This document shows positions 22,969-34,147 of a stretch of DNA of 64,000 bases, piece after piece (positions within the stretch are counted from its first letter, which is position 1; every line of letters begins with the position of its first letter). Origin of the DNA: Viridothelium virens (Eukaryota; Ascomycota; Dothideomycetes; Trypetheliales; Trypetheliaceae); NCBI GenBank assembly GCA_010094025.1, contig ML991826.1, positions 1-64,000 on the forward strand, given 5' to 3'. The position numbers and the translations under genes were made by a program. Below the pieces are notes generated by a model. The model was not told where the DNA came from and made no database searches. It saw only the letters and a list, made by a program, of their open reading frames with translations.

Positions 22969-24957
22969 CCGTTCGTGGAAAAGCTGCTGTGGATATGCGG
23001 CGAGGAGAAGAACCTTGCGGAAAATTTAGCCGTCTTGCATGTTTGTGAAGTTACTTTCATGGACGAGTGCGAGGAAGGTGCCGCTGAAACGACCCCAGAG
23101 GGGAATCATCGTTGTTTTGAGAGCTCCTAAGAATCGCTCTTGCACAGCCCGGCGGTACACGATTTCAGCCTTGGGCGCGGATGACTCCATGATCTTGTGT
23201 GAAAACTTTTCGTGGAGGCAAAGCTTCAGGATACTCTGTCAGACCCTCGGACTTCTGCGATCGACGATGCCCATGGTCGTACACCAATGTATGATCTTTT
23301 CGGAACGCGTCACCCATCACCATTGCGATGCATCCATTGCTAGGATCTGCCGTGTCTTTGCATGCTAGTGAGCTTATCTAGAAAGGTGGTTGGTAAAGGT
23401 GATAGGCTATTGCAGCGTTCAGAGATCTGGATAGACATAACAGAGAGCCTCTCGGGCAGGGCCGGGTCGGGTTGTAGCCCGCAATATTGCCGTGCATCCG
23501 TTTCCTCTTCCTTGAATCGTTCGAATGCTTGAGGCATGTCACGGATTCGATTCGGTAGTTCTGGCAAGCGGAGGTATTAGAAGCCATTTCATGAACCACT
23601 GCATGAGGCTATAAAGTGACTAGAGAGGTCTCGTTCTTGGAGTCGTCGCAAATGGGGAAGGATATCTGCAATCTGTTTCCGACCTTTCATCTCATCGTTC
23701 ATCCACCGCAAAAAGCACTTTATATTTGCACAAAACGTCCAATACGAAAAACAGTCGGCACTTTGGCGGAGTGGTTAACGCGCGGGCCGTACGTCTAACT
23801 GTTCCTGGTCCCGATAACGTTAACGCTAATCTTCGTAGTGCTAAGCCCGTCTCTTCGGAGGCCAGGGTTGTATGGTTCACCTCACCCATACTTCCATCAA
23901 CCACTTCTAATAAAACTATAGCGAATCCCTGAGGTGTCGTTTTCTACCTTCTTTTTTTAGCCTAGAAAGAAATGTCTCAGCTGAGTCGGCGCTTCTGACT
24001 TATCCGTCAACTCAGATGGTTAGATGAGACGACAGAACCCCCTGCTGGCGTAATAGAGTTCCTATCTAGACAAGTATACTACCTTTTTTAGAATAGCAGC
24101 TTTTTGTCCTGTTATTGACTGTAGATACATTCGTCACAACTTTGGTGTGGATCGAAAGTTGGAATATAAAAGTTTTTGACTATTTCACCTATAAACTGTT
24201 GTCATAGAATGAGATCACGTGTATCAAGGATGAAATGGGAAGGATGAGATGGGAAGGATGAGATGGGAAAATGAGATGAAAGACACATGATGTGTCACAT
24301 GGTCCTGCGCACCTCATGGACCCATGTGCAGCTGTATATAGATGGCGCTGTCCGCATATCCGCATGTAGTTTCCTAACTCCAGATAATCTTTCATATCCA
24401 CACTCATTCCTTTCAGGCCTAGCTCATTCCCTGACAATTGTTCCATAAAGCTCAGACTCTAGAATGAAGAATACGAACTACAGCATCTAATTGTTTCGCT
24501 TTATAGCGCAGCCACAAGTGTAGTATGAACCAATTAACACCTCAGGCTAAGCAGGGACTCCTAGCAAGCCGCGCGTAGCGCTGCAAGCATTCTTCATTCT
24601 AGAGGCTGAGTTCGCTGAGATACGCTCTGACGCATTCAACGAGCACACATCACGTCTACAGAAACGGGTGTACCAGGCAACCCGTATATCAAAAGGCATA
24701 CTTCTGCAAGCCTTGTCAATTACCATTCATGCATCTTTGGCGTCCAGCATTCATCAGTAGCCTTTCGGTATTGTGAATGTATGATGACATTTCATTGAGG
24801 TCGTGAAACGATAGAGCAGTATTTGCGCGTTGAATACTAATATTCCTGTGCGCGAGCGAAGAAACGTTTGCGGTTTCGATATCTGAGCTGAATTCCCAGT
24901 AAAGGCAAGGGCAGTTATTACGATCGGAAGTCCAAATCACAGTGTTCAGCTCAGTCT
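22969..24957. other. Gene-poor spacer with a tRNA-like trace and a short tandem repeat
   Basis: About 2 kb with no gene I can support. It holds a pol III A-box-like sequence at about 23764-23782 and a three-unit 14-bp repeat at 24227-24268, listed separately. Open frames such as 23039-23368 plus show no domain. Confidence 0.5.
24227..24268. repeat. 14-bp tandem repeat, three units
   Basis: Units AGGATGAAATGGGA, AGGATGAGATGGGA and AGGATGAGATGGGA are directly joined. A degenerate partial unit follows. Confidence 0.9.
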
Positions 24958-25743
24958 TTAGCCATGAGGAGATGCGCAAGGAGCGACCTTCTTTCTCAAC
25001 GCAAACCCATGATAGTCAAAACATCCCTCGCCCTCCCGCAAGACGTCCACGCTGATGTCCCAAGCGTCGTCGGGATTTAATAGAGGTACGACGAAATGCG
25101 GCTGGCGGAATGTGATATAAAGGAAAACACCATCGGGCTTCAATACCCTAAAAACCTAATATATTTGTTAGCTATATTCTCTGTAAATTCTCTGTAAGTG
25201 TTGAATGACTAACCTCCCGAATATACTTGCTTGTGTTTTCTTTCACTTTGTCTGGTGGATTCCAAGGGCTCCCAAATATCATGCTATCCAGAGTGCCCTT
25301 GTCGAATGCAACGTCGGTGCAATCATCCGGAATGCCGATCATGTCACGCACGTCTGCCCACTTCCATTCTACACCGCTCTCTTTTTCTTGTTTAGATACC
25401 ATGTACTTTACGACAACATCGGAGAAGTCAACACACAGCTGATTCTTGTATCCAAGACCAGCAAGATCGTATGGTAGTGTCTACCGAAAGAGATTGTTGG
25501 TTGATTCGTGGTCGGCTGTAGGAGGCATCAAGACCTACTCACACTGTCCCCAGAACCTAGGTGTAGGATTCTTGGGTCCTCATCTGGTCTCCGTGCCTTC
25601 AAGAAATTCCGTGCGAGGAACGGCCTGAGTGAATCGAATGACTTGAACCATTCATGCGTCGGATGTTCGCCGTCAGACTTCGAGTAACGTTCATTCCAAA
25701 CTTCAGGGTGAGACAGACTTTCCGCATCTTCAGGAAGTACCAT
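24958..25743 (-). CDS. Class I SAM-dependent methyltransferase, EEF1AKMT4/METTL13-like
   Basis: Three exons, 25743-25543, 25480-25214 and 25155-24958, encode 221 aa. The introns are 62 and 58 nt; each join restores a motif. Residues 59-67 are ILHLGSGDS, the SAM-binding motif I, completed by TLPYDLAGLGY after the splice. VDFSDVVVKYM supplies the acidic ribose-binding strand, DVAFDKGTLDS is the catalytic-strand motif characteristic of METTL13/EEF1AKMT4-type enzymes, and VFRVLKPDGVFLYITF is the late strand. N-terminal HPEVWNERYSKSD also fits. Relatives methylate lysines or the N-terminus of translation elongation factor 1A; that substrate is inferred here. Length agrees with the single-domain members of the family. 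It is probably cytosolic. Confidence 0.8.
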
Positions 25744-27106
25744 AGTACGTGAGAAGCTTAATGAGAGAAAGTACGGGTTATGAAGTCAATTCTCTCTCGC
25801 ACCCATGTTGGTAGGTATTATGCATCACGCTTACCAGATCTACGCAAGCCTTCTACGCTAAAATAGGCGATATGAATCTTACCGAGCACTACGAACAGTG
25901 AAGCTGTTTAGGCCAGCAAACTGAAATGAGGCTATATCGGTTCCAATTAGATACATAATTACAAAGCTGCTGGACACTTCATGCCAAAGAGCACCAGTAG
26001 ACATCAGTTTGCCCCCAAATCACCGCGCTCAGCTCTTACTACTTTGAACACAAGGTATCCAAGTTGACCCCTGCCCATTAAGCTGGTAAAAGGCACAGGC
26101 TCCGGGTTGCGGCGCAGCTTCAACCCGAGGGATAGCAACAGACGACGATCCGGAACACTCCGTACTCTACTCCGTACTCCGCGAGACTCGGGCGGTCTTC
26201 TCAATGCTTTGATGAGTGTCAAAATGTCCAGTGATATCGCTCACTGAGTGTATCGATGCTCGGCTCATTCAATGAAGCAAAGACAGGAGGATTAGAAGGG
26301 TATCGCAGCAGACATCTGTTGATGCATAGTGCGCAGCTTTTGGATAATATTTACTCCGTCATGACTCTGAGATTGATGGTAAGAAATGGCAATAAGTTTT
26401 GCAATAAACGGAACACACTTAAAAGACTAGTACCGATTTCCATGCCGATCTTACTACAAAATTGATGCCGCCAGAGGTAAGAAATTCTGGGCTTTGGGTA
26501 ATTTCTATGTAATTCGAGGCGTAGGGTCTCTCACGTAAATGAGATGAGGAGTTTCATATCATAAAATTAGTCTATTAGTCTACGTTCTCACAGTTCCTGC
26601 TTCTGATGGTGCTCCTTCGATAACTCGCAGAAGGAGCGCTCTACCGGCAGACTACATCACGTTAGAGGAGCACTACGAATCACAATTATTTAGATCATGC
26701 AGCATGAGATGAATTTAACAGTCTATATCAACACCAAGTTTACCGACACCCATCAATCTGCCTCTGGACAATCTCGGAATTATAGACAGTCACTCATGGC
26801 TCGTGTCGGCAATTAATACTTAACTGGATACGGGAAACAATGTTAGGTGCTCATGTGTCAACAGGAATCTGATCTTCTGGTCGAGTTGGGGCCGCTTCCA
26901 GATCCAGTCTATATAAGGACTGAGCGGAGAAGTGATGGATCATTTGATTCTATGATGGGACAGTCCCAATTTCCATTCCGTTAGTGGCTCAGATTTATAA
27001 GGGACAGTACTTTTCCCTTTGCGAAGCACATCTCTCGGTTCGAAGTTCCCCTCTCAACCATCCGGAAAACGAAGCTTATAAGACTTTAAGGTCTTGAAGC
27101 GTAGAG
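25744..27106. other. Gene-poor spacer
   Basis: About 1.4 kb between the start of the methyltransferase gene and the end of the N-acetyltransferase gene. No supported gene. A TATATAAGG element on the plus strand (26910-26918) has no recognised gene downstream; it is noted in the findings. Confidence 0.5.
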
Positions 27107-28120
27107 TTATTGCTCTACACCCCCTTTCAATTCAGTGTTCCAACCGATGATTCCTCGCTTTTGCTCTTCTGTTAATATAATGCCAAACCACTCCTTCAAG
27201 GCATCAATCCTCTCTTGCTCCGTCTTACAAGTTTTCAATACCTCCGTCCTCCCGCCAGTATTTTGCTTAATTGTGTCATCTACTAGCATCAATTTGCCCG
27301 AGATGTGATCATCGCGCCGCAGGAATTTCACCACGAGCATCTGAAACGTCTGGAAGCTCTCTGGGCTGGTGCTTGTGTAATAGTTGAAAGCGACAAAGTC
27401 TCGATGCAGGAACTCCATCTCCGGAAAGCAATAGAAAGAATTCCATGGCTTTTCAGTAGAGTTTCGATATTGATAGATCCAGAGCTTCTGTGACTCCGAA
27501 GGTGCGGTTGTTTGGCCAGGTATATTGTCGTAGACAAGGCGTATTTCTTGTGTACCAATATTGGAAGTGATTTGACCTGATATCAGAGGAAGTGGATGAA
27601 TGGCACCATCACCCCCAAAAGAAACGTCAAGCATGTACCTGGAACCATCAGATAAGGTAACAATATTGACGATGTGCATCCTGCTTTTCCGTCAACCTGC
27701 TATTCTCTCTCCCGACGCATTGATGTCAAGGCAAGCATAGCCTGTTGAGTCTTACCATCCGATGTAATCACCCTGAGGAATACCATTAACCCTCAGCCGA
27801 ATTCTAGCTCCTGCAGTGTATGCATTGAATCCCAAAGCCTTGAGGACATGATTAAAGAATATGCTATTTTCCATGCAATACCCTCCACGCCCATTGTGAG
27901 TAAATTTTTCATACAGGTCCTGCGGATCTAGGGAATTTCTGTGCTCGAGACTGTAATGTATGGAGAGATTCTCATATGGTATGGCAGCCAATTGACAAGT
28001 ATGCAAGAGGGACAAAAAGTGGATATCGAGGGGAGGATTTGCATTGCGTCGGTACTTGGAGGGGATGGAGATATAGTCAAGATAATGATCAATCTGTTCG
28101 GGAGAGTACGCTGAAGTCAT
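27107..28120 (-). CDS. Arylamine N-acetyltransferase
   Basis: Exons 28120-27756 and 27680-27107, separated by a 75-nt intron, encode 312 aa. The enzyme moves the acetyl (or another acyl) group from CoA to aromatic amines and hydrazines through a Cys-His-Asp triad. All three are visible: Cys82 in GRGGYCMENS, His124 in GWMHIVNIV directly after the splice, and Asp140 in YMLDVSFGGDG. IPYENLSIHY is the family's N-terminal marker. Length (312 aa) suits fungal members. In Fusarium, relatives detoxify plant benzoxazolinones by N-malonylation; the substrate here is unknown. No signal peptide, so it is cytosolic. The reading frame is whole and the active site is intact. Confidence 0.93.
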
Positions 28121-28923
28121 GGCGTTAGTTATACCGTAGTAGAAAACGATGGCTACAAAAGAGCGTGAGTGTCAGTACTTACATGCTTCAGACTCAGATT
28201 CAGAGGAAGGAAAATGAAGGACGAGTATGGTGTTTGAGTCAACACGCCTACCTTGCAAGTTGCTGGTCACCGGGACATCGCTAATTTTTATGATGTGCTG
28301 CAGAAACCCTGTATGACGATGTCGCGTCCCCAGTTCTATGCTATCTTTGGTGAAAACACGACCGATGCATAGGCTAGCACGACTGATCCAGTCAAACGAA
28401 TGGACCAAATTCACTCAACAAGTGCTTGTCCAAAGAATGTGCACGATACGTATGACGCACGAGGGTGGAAGCGGAAAGGTTTCCCTTTTCGGGTCAAAGT
28501 ATCGAACCATGTACGGTAGTGACCGCTTCGGCGCAACGTTGCCGACCACTTAGAAACTCGGGATAATACAATGACGAGAAGCGTTTATCCCAACATTTTA
28601 CACCAAGTACGACGATAGGCTTCATAAAGCGTACATTTTACGAGGGCCAATGCCAATCTACATAGCTCCTCCAATACAGCGATCGAGTACCATCTGATTT
28701 TACGGCCAGCCTTGAGAGAAGAGACCGACACCAAGATACCGTGTACGATACCTTGCCGATAGCCAATCAAGGCAAGGCTGCTAAATACCAGAATACTCTG
28801 TAACCAACGACGTATCACAGCCTATGGTAAAATAATACATCCGACTGCAAGAATATCGGCTGTGCACCTGCTAAACTTGAATTTTCCCTGCACTGAAGCA
28901 CTCTTCGCTGCATTGCTGCAAAG
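28121..28923. other. Divergent spacer
   Basis: About 800 bp between the starts of the N-acetyltransferase gene (minus) and the hydroxyacid dehydrogenase gene (plus). It must hold both promoters. No coding sequence is supported. Confidence 0.5.
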
Positions 28924-30363
28924 ATGGCCAAGCCAAAAGCCCTTCTTTTGGGTGACATCGACCAGTATGTAAGATACAAGCTGCCAGGTCTTTACTGCAG
29001 ACTTTTCCTTTCCCTTCAAGCCGCTTGAATCTGAAGCTCCGCTCTACTTGCTTCTTATACTGAAGCTTTCGATTGCTGATTAATCCATAGTGCGAAAGCA
29101 ACGTGGGAATCGCTCTCAGATGTCGCCGACCTTGTCTATCCTCAATCTACCAACCGCAAAGAGTTTCTCGATGAGTGTCGGAATGGGAAGTATGACGGCG
29201 TCGTCGCCGCATACAGGACATTTCAGAGTGCAGGCCTGACAGGGAACTTTGACGAGGAACTGGTCAAGGCACTTCCGAAAAGCATGAGATTCCTCTCACA
29301 CAACGGTATGTATTGTCTTATTGAATCCCGATAAGCACTTTGAGAATCTCCCGAGATCTTTTTGCTACTCTCTGCTTCCATTTGCCCCGCCCTATGTACA
29401 GCATCAAATTGACGAAGAGAATTCCCATCTTAAAAGGGAATGCATCGGCATCGTAAAATGATAAGACACATCACCTTATTAATGGGTCGACCTGTTTAGC
29501 ATACGTCCATCCCACCACAACCATGTATACGAGTTGCTAAAAAATCACTTTCTTCCAGGTGCTGGTTATGACCAGGTCGACGTCCATGCTTGCTCCGCGC
29601 GGGATCCTCCTATTCTCGTCTCAAATGTACCGACCGCAGTAGACGATGCTACGGCAGACGTCAATATATTCCTGATTCTTGGCGCTCTTCGTGGGTTCAA
29701 TACCTCAATGCTCGCGCTTCGGAATGGGAATTGGAGAGGCAAACCGGGTCCTCCTCTTGGTCACGATCCTGAGGGTAAAGTCTTGGGTATCTTAGGCATG
29801 GGTGGCATTGGACGGAACCTCAAGAAGAAAGCAGAGGCATTCGGCATGCAAGTACAGTACTTTAACCGTAGCAAGCTGAGCGACGAGCTCGCCGGGGGCG
29901 CAAAATACGTCTCCTTCGACGAGCTACTCGCAACGAGCGACGTCCTTAGCTTGAATCTGCCCTTAAATGTGAGTCAACCCCAAACCCCAAGACCTATGAC
30001 AGCACATTAATATATTTCCAGAAAAACACACGGCATATCATTTCGACAAAGGAGTTTGGCAAAATGAAGAAGGACATCGTCATTGTAAACACTGCGCGGG
30101 GCGCAGTAATAGATGAAGATGCGCTCGTCAAGGCTTTGGAGAACGGTCAGGTCCTGAGCTGTGGACTCGACGTCTACGAAGAAGAACCAAAGATCCATCC
30201 AGGTCTCGTGGCCAATCCTCATGTCATGCTCGTCCCTCACATGGGCACTTGGACAGTAGAGACCCAGACGGCAATGGAGGAATGGTGCATTGCCAACGTG
30301 CGTTCAGCTCTCGAGAGGGGAAAGCTAAACAGTCCCGTACCCGAGCAAAAAGATTTACTGTAA
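28924..30363 (+). CDS. D-2-hydroxyacid dehydrogenase (glyoxylate/hydroxypyruvate reductase-like)
   Basis: Four exons, 28924-28964, 29091-29305, 29559-29968 and 30022-30363, encode 335 aa. The introns are 126, 253 and 53 nt; the first has a GTATGT donor and the second is unusually long for this window. The enzyme interconverts 2-oxo acids and D-2-hydroxy acids with NAD(P)H. The Rossmann loop GMGGIGRNL lies at about residues 165-173, followed by an N-R-S at the end of the next strand, which suggests NADPH preference (inference). The catalytic set is present: Arg248 in NTARGAVIDE, Glu277 in VYEEEP and His295 in LVPHMGT, with the family's usual spacing. SHNGAGYDQVDV marks the substrate-binding region. 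The enzyme is probably cytosolic. Which acid it uses cannot be told. Confidence 0.92.
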
Positions 30364-33300
30364 TTCCTTTTGCCCCTTTTAACAGATCATTATCGGATAG
30401 ATGGGATTGGTGTGAGTGCGAGTGCGATATTCCGGTCCCTTGAATCATAGCAAATTTTTAGGCAGGACCGAGCAATTCTCGGGATACATATGCTGTCAAA
30501 CTACCCTTCGATTCTTTCCTTGATAGAGCTGTATGGTGGCGTACGGAAGCCAATACATCCAGTTTTGCCGCCAAAATTTTAGGCCGGAGCTGTTTGTCTC
30601 CGTCACCGTTAGAATAGCAGTTTAACTCTCAATTACTTTTTAGGACTGGTCCACCCTCATTCTCAGTTGCCCTGACAAATGTCAATCTTAGCTGCTGTCG
30701 CGAAAAATGCCTCAGTAACACTGGATGGAGACCCTTCGCTGGTTCTCGCCTAAAGCAGCTTGACAACAGATGTAGTGAATCGATTGTTCGAGGCTTGTTG
30801 TTGAGCGTTCCAGAGTCCTACGTAAATCCTACGGCCCCCGAAGATATGCGTGAAATTCTTGCATGGCGTCGCTACTGAGTTGATGTCGATGACCTGAAAC
30901 ACTTTTCAAACTTCGCTAAGACAACACCCACCTTACAAAGAGTACGCACCTGGAAGTATCACTGCGGGAATATTAGGATCTGATCTTTCCATTCATTATT
31001 TCAAAACAAGGTCAACCCAAGCGGATGCCTTTGAGAAGGCTGCACGTTGCAGCAAGAGTTCATAGCACTTACTATGAAATCTGTCCAGTCAACGATCTTC
31101 TGCGATGCTCAAGGGTCGCCAAGGAGCCGCGAAGGTCTCTTCCGAAGCTACGAGTGCGCCAGACAGCGTTTCTGGCATGATCTTGCTGGAGCGGTCGTCT
31201 TAACGATTATTGGAGAGCCTTCGTTTCCATCTCTGTGCTCCGCCATCAATCGAAAATGTTCACGCCTACAAAGGCTGCGATCTGCGAGCATGCTCTTGCG
31301 TCTGTCGGGTTTCTCCGCTACCCAGTGGCACGTTCTCACCCGGTTGTACAGAAATGCCTGGAGAAGCTCAATCCACGGTGCCACAGTGATGGTATATTAG
31401 CTCCTAAAACTATGCCACTGGTGCCGGCCCTAGACTCGTGCCATGCCTACCTAGTCTCGTACGGGTGGCCTTGCCTTATTTGTACCTGATCATGTTGGAC
31501 CGCTCTCAGCTCCGAGTATAATTGTGACGACGATAGCTGGCAGTGCGCGAGTCCCTTGTAGATATCACATCACATAGCTTTCGACCGTTACCAACGAACC
31601 GGCTGACGGTCCGCACCTGCATTGCATGACGGATCGTGAATAGCGCATGGTGGCATGGTGTTGGTCTTTTCAGGGCGACTCATGGGTGTGGCTTTCGAGG
31701 ATAGAGCCCGGCAGAATCCAAGAAAGACAGTAAAATACTAATGAGGCGCTTAAGTTCCCGTGGAGTTATCATTCATAGTTAATTAACGGCTTTATGTTCT
31801 CATTCTCGTTCCTCAAGCCGCACCAGTTTAAGTTTTTTCTGCAATCTCCACAGACGAGAAGATTCATTGTTCCATCTATCACTGTCCACCTCCTGTGGGT
31901 CAAAATAATACCGGAACTCTTCTCCGACAAATAAGGTCGGCCGAAGAAATATAGAAAAGCAACCCACTTCCAGGGCTTACCATCCAATCACTCGTAGCCA
32001 AGGCCCTTGACTTCAAGCAAAGCGATCCCAATTCCGATCACCTCGTTTTGACGCTCAGCTTTTGGATCTCTTTTGCATTTTCAACAGTTCCACTTAAATC
32101 ACGCAGGCAGTTCCTCGGTTTTCTGGCAGCGCCCAAGCCCCGTCTGTCGAATCAAGATACAACGGAACCTGGGAGAGCCTTGTCCTGAAATCATCATACA
32201 GTACAGCATCTTCTTGCGTCCGATGTCTACGACGTGCATTAGCGTGTTCTCATACAGAGTCACGAAAATCGCTAACTAAGGAGCTAATTTGGAGGATTGT
32301 GGAGTAATTCCTTCAAAGTTGATTCGCTAAGATCCTTGAGCAAATCTCTTGCATAGGTTTGCATGGCTCAATCAGAATTTCATAGACATCGCACGCGGGA
32401 AGATGCTGTATGTACGAGCAATACGAAAGGCGAATCCCGATTTAATACGAGGACTCTTTGTGAGCTTGATCGGTTTCATATACCCCGAGATCTCGGCAAA
32501 GACGTTATAGAGTGCACGCAAAACCAACTTGCTCCTTACTCTTTAGGTTTCCGAATACCTCGTACTTTTATTCTATCATGGAATGTCCCATGACATGATA
32601 ACGACCATCTCGATGAGGACGAGTGTGATGGGCTTTGATCCTAGCAAAAGCAAAAATTCGGAATCCATCGATGACGCGTTCGTATGAAGGATGCTTCCGA
32701 GATAATTGATTTTGCCTCTATGCGTGCCACCTGGAAACAAGATTCTCAGCAAATGCTCGAAGGTCTTGATATCTAGCTGCGACAACCATTGCAACTCGGA
32801 AAAGATTATCGACCTCTCACAACGTGGTTCCGTCACGCTCTTGGAGTGAAGCGGTGCGCATTTGCCTGCCGACTTCAATGATAGGCTGTGCAGACCATGG
32901 AGTATCGATTTTAGAACGCGCAGGTCTATCGAATGTTTACTCATCATTAGTCATATCGTCATGTGTATGTTAGGTACCTTAATATGGCATCTATTGAGTA
33001 TTCCTGGCAGTTATCTTCTTGATGTCAATATGCATTTCCACCTACTGACTTCAAATTTGGGTCGTGTGCTGCGCCATAACCGAAGACCTGAACATGCAGT
33101 TGCGAAAAAGCGTGCTGCAAATGCAATGTCAACGGTCAGCAAGCATACCCTTGTCAGCTTTCAGCCGAGAGCCTTAGTCTTCATAGTGTCCCATCTGGTG
33201 TGCACCACATCACATATCCTGGATCTCGTTCAATCGCCTAATGCTGCATTTTGGTACCTGAATGATATACAAGGCGCAACGAGAAAGTTTTTCAGCATTC

Positions 33301-34147
33301 AATTCTGGCAGAAAGCTCCGAAGAAGAGGGACCCAGAGAGGGAAGTGCGGGTCCGAAAAGGATCACCTGAATATTCTCCATGCTTCGCGAATCCTAAATT
33401 TGACCAGGGTTTTGCGGCGTATATTCACCTACAGTGATGGTGGTGCACAGCTCGTCGCTGGAATGGAACAGGCGCGTATGCAGACAATTCTAGGCGGCCA
33501 ATTGGATGACGTTACCCATTTCTACCGGACACTTCTAGCGCTCTGATTTCCAAGAAATTAGTTGAACAAGAAGTGAGGCGGTGCAGGGGATCCCCCGGAC
33601 TTTTTTGGGGGGTGGTCATGCATGAAGCGGCCCGTTGTCTGGAGATGGGGATCCATGGACACCAATATAGTCGTACATTGTTCAGCTCTAACTATTTGGG
33701 ATATCCGCGCTTCTAGACAAAAAACGGTCTTAAGCTCTGACGTCTTGAGGCATGCGCAGCACGCCCTCTGTCGGGCTGGATCGGAGGAGTGGCAGAAGTA
33801 CAAAGCGTCGTAATCGGGGTAATGAGAACAGTAACCATAAGATAACAGAAGGACTGTAGGAGAATGTATGATGAGACAAAGAAAAGAGAGGCCTCCCTCG
33901 AAAAGCTTGTAACAGTGACACGAACGCTTGCATGCCATACCGTAGCCATCGTCCGCCCATCAGATCGTGCCTAAAATCTAAACCCCAAAGCTGTGCATCT
34001 GATGCAAGAGTTCTTGACAGAAGTGATCGAAAGAACGGTGGAAAAAAAGTAAATAAAAGAAGCCCCTCGCTACCGATAGAAGCAACAGCTATGATAGCCA
34101 TCCATCCAACTTTTTCATGAGAGAACAAAAAAAGGGGGAGCAAAACT
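30364..34147. other. Gene-poor stretch
   Basis: About 3.8 kb without a supportable gene. The longest open frame (32862-33437 plus, 191 aa) shows no domain, has no intron partner and overlaps a minus-strand frame of similar quality, so I do not call it. The right-hand 500 bp is 3' flank of the Zn2Cys6 gene. No terminal repeats or transposase-like motif seen. Confidence 0.5.

Noticed and set aside
32862-33437. Plus-strand open frame of 191 codons
   Set aside because: No recognisable domain, no splice partner and overlaps minus-strand frames of similar length; looks like chance.
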